Positions 25,797 to 32,508 of a DNA stretch of 35,763 nt are shown in pieces. The stretch lies in the NCBI GenBank assembly GCA_031274595.1, contig JAISPX010000049.1, positions 1 through 35,763 on the forward strand, in the 5' to 3' direction. Every line of letters begins with the position of its first letter. Within the stretch, counting starts at the first letter, position 1. The DNA is from Prevotellaceae bacterium. Lineage in GTDB: Bacteria; Bacteroidota; Bacteroidia; Bacteroidales; UBA932. A program made the position numbers and the translations under genes. The notes below the pieces were generated by a model, which ran no database searches, was not told where the DNA came from, and saw only the letters and a program-made list of their open reading frames with translations.

Positions 25797-26534
25797 ATGA
25801 AAAGACTATTTATGTTTTTAGCAGCTATTGGAACAACCATTACTGCAAATTTAGCAATCGCACAAGATGCTGTAGCGTCGTTAGCATCAGAAGAAACCGC
25901 AGTTCCGCTACATCAGGTATTAAAGAAAAACTTTATCGATGGAGGTCCGTTATTTATGACGCCAATTATTTTGTGTCTTATTCTTGGTTTAGCATTTGTA
26001 ATCGAAAGGATTATCTATCTAAACCTTGCAGATAACAACACAAAAAAACTTGTTGATGATGTTGAAAATGCACTTGTACACGGAGGCATCGAATCGGCAA
26101 AAGATCTTTGTCGCGACACTCGCGGACCTGTTGCAAGTATTTTTTATCAAGGTCTCGACCGCGCAAGCGAAGGCGTTGAAATGGTAGAAAAAGCCGTTGT
26201 GAACTACGGCGGAGTACAAATGGGTAAATTGGAAAGCAACCTTTCATGGATTGCATTGTTTATCGCTATTTCTCCATCATTAGGATTCTTGGGAACAGTT
26301 ATCGGTATGGTACAAGCGTTCAACGCTATCGAAAATGCCGGTCAAATTTCTCCGACAGTTGTTGCAGCAGGTATGAAAGTTGCTCTTATTACAACCGTTG
26401 CAGGTCTTATTGTTGCTATTATTCTTCAGCTTTTCTATAACTATATACTTGCAAAAGTTGATGCTATCGTTAACAAAATGGAAGATGCATCAATTACTCT
26501 TGTAGATTTGGTTATAAAACACAAAAACAAATAA
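25797..26534 (+). CDS. exbB: ExbB/TolQ-like proton channel protein
   Basis: A 245-residue inner-membrane protein. An N-terminal hydrophobic leader ends near NLAIAQDA (about 22) and may be cleaved. Membrane helices are at about 50-75 (GGPLFMTPIILCLILGLAFVIERI), 150-178 (WIALFIAISPSLGFLGTVIGMVQAF) and 195-220 (ALITTVAGLIVAIILQLFYNYIL). The segment SPSLGFLGTVIGMVQAF is the MotA/TolQ/ExbB signature. It forms the proton-driven motor that energises TonB-dependent receptors such as the SusC protein in this window. It starts a four-gene operon with gaps of 4, 20 and 12 bases. No tonB gene follows. Confidence 0.9.
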   Translation: MKRLFMFLAAIGTTITANLAIAQDAVASLASEETAVPLHQVLKKNFIDGGPLFMTPIILCLILGLAFVIERIIYLNLADNNTKKLVDDVENALVHGGIESAKDLCRDTRGPVASIFYQGLDRASEGVEMVEKAVVNYGGVQMGKLESNLSWIALFIAISPSLGFLGTVIGMVQAFNAIENAGQISPTVVAAGMKVALITTVAGLIVAIILQLFYNYILAKVDAIVNKMEDASITLVDLVIKHKNK

Positions 26535-26538
26535 AATC

Positions 26539-26991
26539 ATGTCGAGGAAAACATTAAACATAATAACTATAGTCCTGTTTGTTGTTTCTATTATTGTGGG
26601 AATATTTACATTTGCCAACAGCACCGCAATAAAAGACGGCGAATCGGGATTAGTTAATCCACTGTTCGTTTGGACGCTTTTGCTGTTAATTGTTACAGTG
26701 GTTTTAGCATTGTTGATGCCGCTTCCTGCAATACTTAAAAATCCAAAAATGTTGAAAAAGACATTATTTGTTATTGTGGGAATAGTTGTCGCTTTCGGCG
26801 TGGTTTATTTTTTATCTCAAGGCAATCCCGATGGCGAAACAATTTGGAGTACTTTAAATCCTGCACAAAAAGATGACTACCAAGCAGACTTTGTTGTTGC
26901 AAGCATGAATATAATTGCAGTAATAATTGCATTGGTATTGGCAGTTGTGGCTGTTTTATGGTCGGCTGTTAAAGGATTTGTAAAAAAATAA
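26539..26991 (+). CDS. four-helix membrane protein of the ExbB/ExbD operon, unknown role
   Basis: A 150-residue protein with membrane helices at about 8-26, 42-65, 74-93 and 122-145, and a short polar loop (GNPDGETIWSTLNPAQKDDYQ). It starts 4 bases after exbB and is followed by two exbD genes, so it is certainly co-expressed. Genes of this kind are common between exbB and exbD in Bacteroidota but have no settled function; an accessory part of the motor complex is plausible. I recognise no catalytic motif. Confidence 0.75.
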   Translation: MSRKTLNIITIVLFVVSIIVGIFTFANSTAIKDGESGLVNPLFVWTLLLLIVTVVLALLMPLPAILKNPKMLKKTLFVIVGIVVAFGVVYFLSQGNPDGETIWSTLNPAQKDDYQADFVVASMNIIAVIIALVLAVVAVLWSAVKGFVKK

Positions 26992-27011
26992 TTTTGTAAA
27001 GAAAACAAACT

Positions 27012-27605
27012 ATGGCAAGAAAAAAGAAAGAAATGCCCGAACTAAACGGCGCCGGTATGTCCGACATATCGTTTCTTTTGCTTTGCTTCTTTTTGATGAC
27101 ATCCAGCATGGATGAGAGTCTGGGTATAAATCGTCTTTTGCCGCCAATACCAGAAGGCGAACAAGAACAAATTCAAATTAAACCCCACAACGTATTATCC
27201 GTACTTGTTGATGGACAAGACCGACTTTCAGTAAATGCAAAAGTAATAGATATTAGGGATTTGAAAGATGCGGCTAAAGAATTTATTCTTAACCCCACAA
27301 GAGACCCTAACAAATCAAGCAAAAAAGAAGAACAAATAAATATACCGGGTAGAGGTACTGTTACGTTTGAAGTAACAGAAGCCGTAATTTCATTGCAAAA
27401 TGTGCGCAGTACAAGTTACGAAAAATACCTGCAAGTGCAAGATCAGCTTACAAAAGCGTATAACGAATTGCGGAATGAAAAATCTATCGAACTATTCAAC
27501 AGAAAATTTAGCGATTTAGATGATAAGCAACGCGAAGCAATTACGCAAATTTATAAGCAAAGGATATCGGAATCACCGCCGAAAGATACGCGTAAAAGAA
27601 AATAG
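27012..27605 (+). CDS. exbD: ExbD-like protein with long charged C-terminus
   Basis: A 197-residue protein. A short basic N-terminus (MARKKKEMPELNGAGMSDIS) leads into one membrane helix (about 17-34) with the essential proton-carrying Asp18. A periplasmic domain follows (about 55-130, KPHNVLSVLVDGQDRLSVNAKVIDI). The C-terminal 60 residues are strongly charged and helical (KYLQVQDQLTKAYNELRNEKS...PPKDTRKRK), longer than in classical ExbD (about 140 residues). It works with the ExbB protein and the second ExbD encoded next. Confidence 0.87.
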   Translation: MARKKKEMPELNGAGMSDISFLLLCFFLMTSSMDESLGINRLLPPIPEGEQEQIQIKPHNVLSVLVDGQDRLSVNAKVIDIRDLKDAAKEFILNPTRDPNKSSKKEEQINIPGRGTVTFEVTEAVISLQNVRSTSYEKYLQVQDQLTKAYNELRNEKSIELFNRKFSDLDDKQREAITQIYKQRISESPPKDTRKRK

Positions 27606-27617
27606 GAGACACAAACA

Positions 27618-28082
27618 ATGGCAAAATTTACAGGAAAAAAAGTAAAAAGACTTGCAGGATTCAGTACTGCATCTATGGGCGACATTGTGTTTATCTTGTT
27701 ATTTTTCTTTATGGTAACAACCACAATGCGCGAAACAGATGTAAAAGTAATAACCAATGTTCCGAAAGCATCGGAAGTTGCCAAATTGGAACGCAAAGAC
27801 CTTACTGTTTACATCAACATAGGAACTCCCATACCATCCGAACAGGCTCGATACGGTACGGATACGCGTATTTGTCTGGATGATGCAATTAAAACGATTG
27901 ATGACATTCGTAATTTCATAGCATCTCGCCGTGAAGGTTTGGATGAAAAAGATCGTCCGCTTATGACAACTGCCCTTAAAATAGATAAAGAAACAAAAAT
28001 GGGTATTGTGTCGGATGTTAAAGAAGAACTGAGACGCTGTCAGGCATTGAAAATTATATACAATGCGCTTAAAGTGGAATAA
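27618..28082 (+). CDS. exbD: second ExbD-like protein
   Basis: A 154-residue protein with a basic start (MAKFTGKKVKRLAGFSTASM), one membrane helix (about 20-40) carrying the conserved Asp22 in GDIVFILLFFFMV, and a periplasmic domain of about 110 residues (DVKVITNVPKASE...TALKIDKETKMGIVSDVKEELRRCQALKIIYNA), the usual ExbD fold. Tandem, unequal ExbD copies are typical for Bacteroidota. A strong terminator closes the operon just after this gene. Confidence 0.88.
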   Translation: MAKFTGKKVKRLAGFSTASMGDIVFILLFFFMVTTTMRETDVKVITNVPKASEVAKLERKDLTVYINIGTPIPSEQARYGTDTRICLDDAIKTIDDIRNFIASRREGLDEKDRPLMTTALKIDKETKMGIVSDVKEELRRCQALKIIYNALKVE

Positions 28083-28098
28083 AAATTATTGATACGAC

Positions 28099-28129
28099 AA
28101 AAAAAGAGGTGTTTTAACGCCTCTTTTTT
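28099..28129 (+). terminator. intrinsic terminator of the exbB-exbD operon
   Basis: GAGGTG and CGCCTC (one G-U pair) form a six-pair core flanked by A-run and T-run, with loop TTTTAA, followed by more T. It lies 16 bases after the second exbD stop. Confidence 0.85.
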
Positions 28130-28146
28130 GTTTTTATTTTATAAAA

Positions 28147-29364
28147 ATGAAAAAAATATTATTAACAATTTCATGCATGGTCATGATTTTCAGTGCATGT
28201 TTTGCACAAAACAGTAAAAAACCCAAATATATCTTTTTATTTATAGGAGATGGAATGGGAATATCACACGTTACGCTAACCGAAGCCTATTTGGCAGACA
28301 AAGCGGGGAAAATAGGAAGCGAATATTTATCGTTCTCGAAATTTCCTTATACGGGATTTGCAACAACATATTCGGCAAGCAGTTTTACAACATGTTCATC
28401 GGCAGTAGGAACAGCATTCGCAACAGGATACAAAACAAACAATCTCATGGTTTGCATTGCTCCCGATTCTGTTACGAAACTTAAAAGCGTTTCGTATAAA
28501 CTCAAAGAAAAAGGATTAAAAATAGGAATAAGTTCAAACGTTGGAATAAATCATGCAACACCGGCTGTTTTTTATGCAAATAATATCAGCCGTACGGCTT
28601 ATTACGAAATAGGTCTTCAACTTTGGCAAAGCGACTTTGACTTTTTCGGCGGCGGAAGTTTTATGCATGACAAAGGTAAAGCAAAAGATAAACAATCATT
28701 GGAAGAAATAACCAAAAACAACGGATATGTGATTACTCGCGGGATAAAAGAAATAAACGAAATTCCTGCAAATGTAACGAAAGTTGTCGCTTTTTTCAAT
28801 GAAGATAATAATGTGCAAAATTTATCGTATGCTATAAATCGAAAAGACGGTGAAGCAAAACTTTCGGATATTGTAGATGCCGAGATAAAATTTCTTAAAG
28901 CAAGAGAAGACAAAGGATTTTTCATTATGGCAGAAGGCGGAATTATTGATTGGGCTGCTCACGACAACGATGCAGCAGGGACAGTAAAAGAGGTTATTGA
29001 TTTGTCAGAAGCAGTACAGGTTGCCGTTGATTTTTACAACAAATATCCCGACGAAACACTTATAGTTGTTACTGCCGACCATGAAACAGGAGGAATGACT
29101 TTGGCGCGAACGGGAGGAGGAAAACAAGGTTTTGCAAGCCTTGATGGACAAACAGGTTCAGTTGGAGTTTTAAGCAAAGAAAACGGCAGAGCGATTTGCG
29201 ATTCAATAAACAATGTCGCAGGCGTAGGATTTAGCACAAAAGGACATACGGGAATTGTTGTGCCTGTGTATGCAATCGGCGCAGGCGCAGAATTGTTTAC
29301 AGGAAAATTCGACAATACGGATATTCCCCGCAAAATTATGAAAGCCGCAGGATTTGAATTTTGA
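28147..29364 (+). CDS. alkaline phosphatase (PhoA superfamily), secreted
   Basis: A 405-residue protein with a signal sequence; FSAC (Cys18) could be a lipobox, or cleavage may follow CFAQ. Metal and catalytic motifs of the family: FIGDGMG (Asp35), the nucleophile region TTCSSAVGTAFATGYKT (Ser84), EGGIIDWAAHDND (Asp and His ligands), TADHETGG, and TKGHTG near the end. In classical PhoA the residue before the nucleophile is Asp (TDSA); here it is Cys83. It removes phosphate from organic phosphomonoesters in the periplasm. It is preceded by the exb terminator and followed by its own, so it is monocistronic. It may support the phosphate economy of the glp/sus locus, but there is no direct link. 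Confidence 0.88.
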   Translation: MKKILLTISCMVMIFSACFAQNSKKPKYIFLFIGDGMGISHVTLTEAYLADKAGKIGSEYLSFSKFPYTGFATTYSASSFTTCSSAVGTAFATGYKTNNLMVCIAPDSVTKLKSVSYKLKEKGLKIGISSNVGINHATPAVFYANNISRTAYYEIGLQLWQSDFDFFGGGSFMHDKGKAKDKQSLEEITKNNGYVITRGIKEINEIPANVTKVVAFFNEDNNVQNLSYAINRKDGEAKLSDIVDAEIKFLKAREDKGFFIMAEGGIIDWAAHDNDAAGTVKEVIDLSEAVQVAVDFYNKYPDETLIVVTADHETGGMTLARTGGGKQGFASLDGQTGSVGVLSKENGRAICDSINNVAGVGFSTKGHTGIVVPVYAIGAGAELFTGKFDNTDIPRKIMKAAGFEF

Positions 29365-29395
29365 TAAGTAACTTATCTGCAAATAAAATAACAAC

Positions 29396-29422
29396 GAGGC
29401 TGTCTTAAAAGCCTCAAAAAAG
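29396..29422 (+). terminator. terminator after alkaline phosphatase
   Basis: GAGGCT (29396-29401) pairs with AGCCTC (29410-29415) over an eight-base loop, 31 bases after the stop codon. On the plus strand it is followed by A rather than T, so it is weaker than the exb terminator. Confidence 0.45.
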
Positions 29423-29427
29423 CGATT

Positions 29428-29506
29428 GTCATTGCGGGCTTGACCCGCAATCTCCTAATTATCACATGCGATTTTTCAGGAGATACCGTGTCAAGCACGG
29501 TATGAC
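29428..29506. repeat. nested palindromic intergenic element with complementary loops
   Basis: Two hairpins sit side by side: ATTGCGGG-CTTGA-CCCGCAAT (29431-29451) and TACCGTG-TCAAG-CACGGTA (29484-29502). Their loops, CTTGA and TCAAG, are complementary. The outer parts also pair (GTCAT with ATGAC, CTCCT with AGGAG). It resembles the small palindromic elements dispersed in many bacterial genomes. Confidence 0.75.
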
Positions 29507-29534
29507 AGCGTTGTATTCATCATTAACCACTAAT

Positions 29535-29569
29535 TTTCAACTTTCAACTTTCAACTTTCAACTTTCAAC
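29535..29569. repeat. five tandem copies of TTTCAAC
   Basis: Five perfect 7-bp copies, with partial copies on both sides. The stop codon of the FGGY kinase gene (TGA, 29551-29553 on the minus strand) and its last residues lie inside the tract. Confidence 0.95.
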
Positions 29570-31047
29570 TTTTCACTTAACAATGATATCCATCTGTCAT
29601 AAGCGGCGTGGCTTTCTTTTTCGTTGTTTGCTTCGGGCGTTACGGTTATTATTTTTCGTAATGTAGCAAAGGCTTCGGTTTCGTCTTTATAAATGCCTGC
29701 GCCTATTCCCGCTCCGCGCGCCGCGCCGATTGAGCCATCGGTGTTATACAGTTCGATGGTTGCTCCTGTAATGTTCGACAATGTTTGGCGGAATATGGGA
29801 CTCATGAATAAATTGGCAAATCCTGCGCGAATTGTTTTTGTTTCGATACCCATTTGGTTCATAATATCCATGCCGTATTTGAATGAAAATGCAATGCCTT
29901 CGTGCGCTGCGCGTATAAGGTGGGCGTTGCCGTGTCGGATAAAATTAATGCCGTGTACCGAACAGTCGGGTTCGCGATTGCACAATACGCGTTCCGCGCC
30001 GTTGCCGAAAGGAATAATGCTTATGCCATCGCTGCCTACGGGAATTTTAGCGGCTAACTCATTCATCTCGGCATAGCCTGTGCCTTCGGGGAGAATATTA
30101 TTTTTCAGCCACGCATTAAGGATAGCCGTGCCGTTGATACACAGCAACACTCCTACCCGCGTTTGCTGCAACGAATGGTTGACGTGGGCAAACGAATTAA
30201 CGCGCGATAAAGAATCGTACTTTACCTCGCTGTTTACGCCGTACACTACGCCTGACGTTCCCGCCGTTGCCGCAATTTCGCCTGGATTAAATACATTCAG
30301 CGAAAGCGCATTGTTGGGCTGGTCGCCGGCGCGGTAGGTAACAGGCGTTCCCGCTTCCAAACCCAATTCTTTGGCTATGGCTTCGGTCAGGCAGCCCTGC
30401 TGCCCGAAAGTAGGCACAAGGTCGGGAATAATCCCCGTATCAAATCCGAAATAATCGTACAGGAATTTTGCTGGCGCATTGGCTGCAAAATCCCATGCAA
30501 TGCCTTCCGACAATCCCGAAACTGTTGTGCGCGCATCGCCCGTGAGCCTCATGGCAATGTAGTCGCCGGGAAGCATGTAGTAGCGTATTCGCGCATAATT
30601 TTCGGGTTCATTTTCTTTGAGCCATGCTAATTTCGACAGGGTGAAATTCCCGGGAGAGTTCAACAAATGTGTCAAACATTTATCGCTTCCCAAATCGCCG
30701 AATGCTTTTTCACCGTAATGAACCGCGCGGCTGTCGCACCATATAATGGCATCGCGAATAACTTCCTGCCGTTCATCTACCACTACCAAACCGTGCATCT
30801 GGTAAGAAATGCCTATGGCTTTTATTTCCTTAGGAGTTGCACATGCCTGTTCAATCACCGACTGTGTAACAAGTTTAAGATTTTCCCACCAGATTTCGGG
30901 GTCTTGTTCTGCCCATCCTGTTTTTGTTGATTTCATGCCCATTTCCTTTTTGGGGAAGAAGGCGCTTGCGGTCGCCTCGCCTGTTTGGATGTTTACCAAA
31001 CTTGCCTTTATCGACGAACTTCCAATGTCATAACCGAGTAAATACAT
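29551..31047 (-). CDS. xylB: FGGY-family carbohydrate kinase, xylulokinase-like
   Basis: A 498-residue kinase. The N-terminal domain begins with GYDIGSSSIKASL (Asp7, phosphate-binding loop) and has SYQMHGLVVVD, the xylulokinase-like QMHG motif, at about 81-92. The middle has RAGDQPNNALS with the catalytic Asp, then AGTSGVVYG. The C-terminal half has IRAGFANLFMSPIFRQTLSNITG and GSIGAARGAGIGAG. It phosphorylates a ketose, most likely D-xylulose. The last residues (LKVES) are encoded by the TTTCAAC tract, so the original C-terminus may have been altered. Its GC content is visibly higher than in the genes left of 29400. It is on the same strand as the KDPG aldolase and hexuronate transporter genes, separated by repeats. 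Confidence 0.85.
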   Translation of the reverse strand: MYLLGYDIGSSSIKASLVNIQTGEATASAFFPKKEMGMKSTKTGWAEQDPEIWWENLKLVTQSVIEQACATPKEIKAIGISYQMHGLVVVDERQEVIRDAIIWCDSRAVHYGEKAFGDLGSDKCLTHLLNSPGNFTLSKLAWLKENEPENYARIRYYMLPGDYIAMRLTGDARTTVSGLSEGIAWDFAANAPAKFLYDYFGFDTGIIPDLVPTFGQQGCLTEAIAKELGLEAGTPVTYRAGDQPNNALSLNVFNPGEIAATAGTSGVVYGVNSEVKYDSLSRVNSFAHVNHSLQQTRVGVLLCINGTAILNAWLKNNILPEGTGYAEMNELAAKIPVGSDGISIIPFGNGAERVLCNREPDCSVHGINFIRHGNAHLIRAAHEGIAFSFKYGMDIMNQMGIETKTIRAGFANLFMSPIFRQTLSNITGATIELYNTDGSIGAARGAGIGAGIYKDETEAFATLRKIITVTPEANNEKESHAAYDRWISLLSEKLKVES

Positions 31048-31111
31048 ATTAATTAAGAATTATAAATTATGAATTATGAATTGCGACAAGCGCGTTGTTT
31101 TTAAACGCAGA

Positions 31112-31140
31112 GAAGCCCCCCGGCCCCCGAAGGGGGAGAG
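31112..31140. repeat. GC-rich palindrome, copy 1
   Basis: Contains CCCCC-GAA-GGGGG preceded by CCCCCCGG. It matches copy 2 (31302-31330) at 27 of 29 positions. Confidence 0.85.
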
Positions 31141-31205
31141 TGGTGGCGGTGGCTCATTGTTTGTTGTACGTTGTACGTTGTTCGTTGTTGAATTGTTGAA
31201 TGGTT

Positions 31206-31298
31206 TTGCCCGTAGGGCATTTATATCGGTAGAATAACGTATCCCTGCCGCATGGTTCCCCGTAGGGGATATACCTGCCGTTAATGCCCTACGGGCAA
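31206..31298. mobile_element. 93-bp MITE-like element with 16-bp inverted ends
   Basis: The left end TTGCCCGTAGGGCATT (31206-31221) and right end AATGCCCTACGGGCAA (31283-31298) are perfect reverse complements. Inside is another dyad, CCCCGTAGGGG (near 31257-31267). No coding capacity. It is flanked by GC-rich palindromes; no target-site duplication was established. Confidence 0.6.
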
Positions 31299-31301
31299 CG
31301 G

Positions 31302-31330
31302 GAAGCCCCCCGACCCCCAAAGGGGGAGAG
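31302..31330. repeat. GC-rich palindrome, copy 2
   Basis: Same orientation as copy 1, with CCCCC-AAA-GGGGG as the core. Confidence 0.85.
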
Positions 31331-31404
31331 AGGATGCGATTGTTCATTATTTGTTGTTCATCGTTCATTGTCCGTTATTCATTTACATTGTCTCTCCCGC
31401 AGGT

Positions 31405-31436
31405 CTCCCCCTCCTTCGGAGGGGGCTGGGGGGAGG
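31405..31436. repeat. GC-rich palindrome, copy 3, inverted
   Basis: Reads CTCCCCCTCCTTCGGAGGGGG and continues into GGGGGGAG; it is the reverse-oriented relative of copies 1 and 2 and ends just before the stop of the next gene. Confidence 0.75.
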
Positions 31437-31439
31437 TGA

Positions 31440-32084
31440 TTAATTTATCAGCGCTTTTAATTCATCGCTCCATGGGCCGTGCTGGAGGCGGGGATTAATC
31501 CATGCGGCGGCAAGGGTGATGTGTTTGCCCTCATCGGCGCTGTCGAAAGTGAGCGTAAGATGCAGGCGGGTGGTGTATTTTTCATGCCATTCGGTTTCGT
31601 CTTCCTTGCGGTATCGAAGCACAAACCCGTGATAGCGTTTCCTGCCCGCATGTTCCAAAGGATGCCCGTGCGAGGGGCGGTGTATATGCGCTGTTATCTC
31701 GCCATGCCGTAAGGTGATGGATATATTCGGCGCTTCGGTCGGCGCGGGCAGCGGCTCATGGATATGATGCTCGCGCGAGGGCAATCCCATTGCCATAAGC
31801 TCGGCATTGGGGACGTCCAAGTTGGCGATAAGGGAACGAATAACGATGCTCATAAACGTCCGCAATGCCTTGAAACTTGCATTCTTGTTGACGACTGTCT
31901 GATGATTGGCGGTTGCCCGGTTCGAGTTTACCTTGTAATCCGCGTTAGCGCGGTCGGTAAGGGTTTGAAGTTCGGTTACCATCGCCTCATTAAGATGCCA
32001 GGCGCCTTGATTGGCGGTACATTGAGCGCTTATATTAAGCGCAAAAGCGATGTAGTCGGCGTCTTTACTTGGTTGTGTTCTCAT
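31440..32084 (-). CDS. hypothetical protein, Bacteroidota type
   Basis: A 214-residue protein without signal peptide or membrane helix. The N-terminal half (about 20-105) looks helical (NEAMVTELQTLTDRANADYK, FKALRTFMSIVIRSLI). The C-terminal half (about 118-214) looks like a beta-sandwich, similar to a fibronectin-type module (ISITLRHGEITAHIHRPSHG... GFVLRYRKEDETEWHEKYT... LTLTFDSADEGKHITLAAAWINPRLQHGPWS). Such two-part proteins occur widely in Bacteroidota, often near repeats, with no known role. Its start overlaps the end of the repeat-encoded frame (32065-32508) by 20 bases, and its 3' end abuts the GC-rich repeats. Confidence 0.6.
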   Translation of the reverse strand: MRTQPSKDADYIAFALNISAQCTANQGAWHLNEAMVTELQTLTDRANADYKVNSNRATANHQTVVNKNASFKALRTFMSIVIRSLIANLDVPNAELMAMGLPSREHHIHEPLPAPTEAPNISITLRHGEITAHIHRPSHGHPLEHAGRKRYHGFVLRYRKEDETEWHEKYTTRLHLTLTFDSADEGKHITLAAAWINPRLQHGPWSDELKALIN

Positions 32085-32508
32085 ATATTAATTTCCTGTT
32101 GGGTGAACCGTAAAATAAGGGAAGAAATCCTAAATTCACGCGTGTAAATCCTGAAAAAGCATGTGTAAATTTAAAATTTACTCGTGCAAATTTAAAAAAA
32201 GCACGTGTAAATATTAAATTTACTCGTGTAAATATCAAATTCGCACGTGTAAATATTAAATTTACTCGTGTAAATATCAAATTTACTCGTGTAAATATCA
32301 AATTCGCACGTGTAAATATCAAATTCGCACGTGTAAATATCAAATTTACGCGTGTAAAAATTAAATTTACTCGTGTAAATATCAAATTTGCACGTGTAAA
32401 TATTAAATTTACTCGTGTAAAAATCAAATTTACACGCACCCTTTCTGAAAAAGCACACATATATTTTGCAACCGCGTCCCTCATTTTGGTATGTTGTTTT
32501 ATATCCAT
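32085..32508 (-). other. heptapeptide-repeat frame across the minisatellite, doubtful gene
   Basis: An open frame (147 codons, 32508 to 32065) starts with ATG directly after the hexuronate transporter stop (TAA then ATG). It would encode MDIKQHTKMRDAVAKYM followed by eleven consecutive RVNLIFT or RANLIFT units and four degenerate ones. Because the 21-bp repeat length is a multiple of three, all frames stay open, so length is no evidence of coding. It is more likely non-coding repeat DNA, although the stop-start junction would allow translation. Confidence 0.4.
32142..32435. repeat. 21-bp minisatellite, 14 units
   Basis: The motif GTGTAAA (once GTGCAAA) recurs at exactly 21-base steps from 32142 to 32415. 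Units have two alternating forms, ACTCGTGTAAAT and GCACGTGTAAAT, joined by an AT-rich part (ATCAAATTT, ATTAAATTT). The outer units are degenerate and the inner ones near-perfect. Confidence 0.95.

Larger units (their letters stand above)
31048..31439. other. repeat-filled intergenic region
   Basis: No gene is seen in this 392-bp stretch. It is composed almost wholly of repeats: AT-rich AATTATGA units next to the kinase start, three GC-rich palindromes, a 93-bp inverted-repeat element, and GTTGTAC / GTTCATT type low-complexity tracts. This is typical of gaps that collect small non-autonomous elements. Confidence 0.8.

Noticed and set aside
31060-31368. Minus-strand ORF of 102 codons in the repeat gap
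   Set aside because: It consists wholly of intergenic repeats (Pro-rich runs from the GC palindromes), so it is not a gene.
32142-32435. CRISPR-like array
   Set aside because: The repeats are contiguous 21-bp units without unique spacers, and there are no cas genes nearby; it is a minisatellite.
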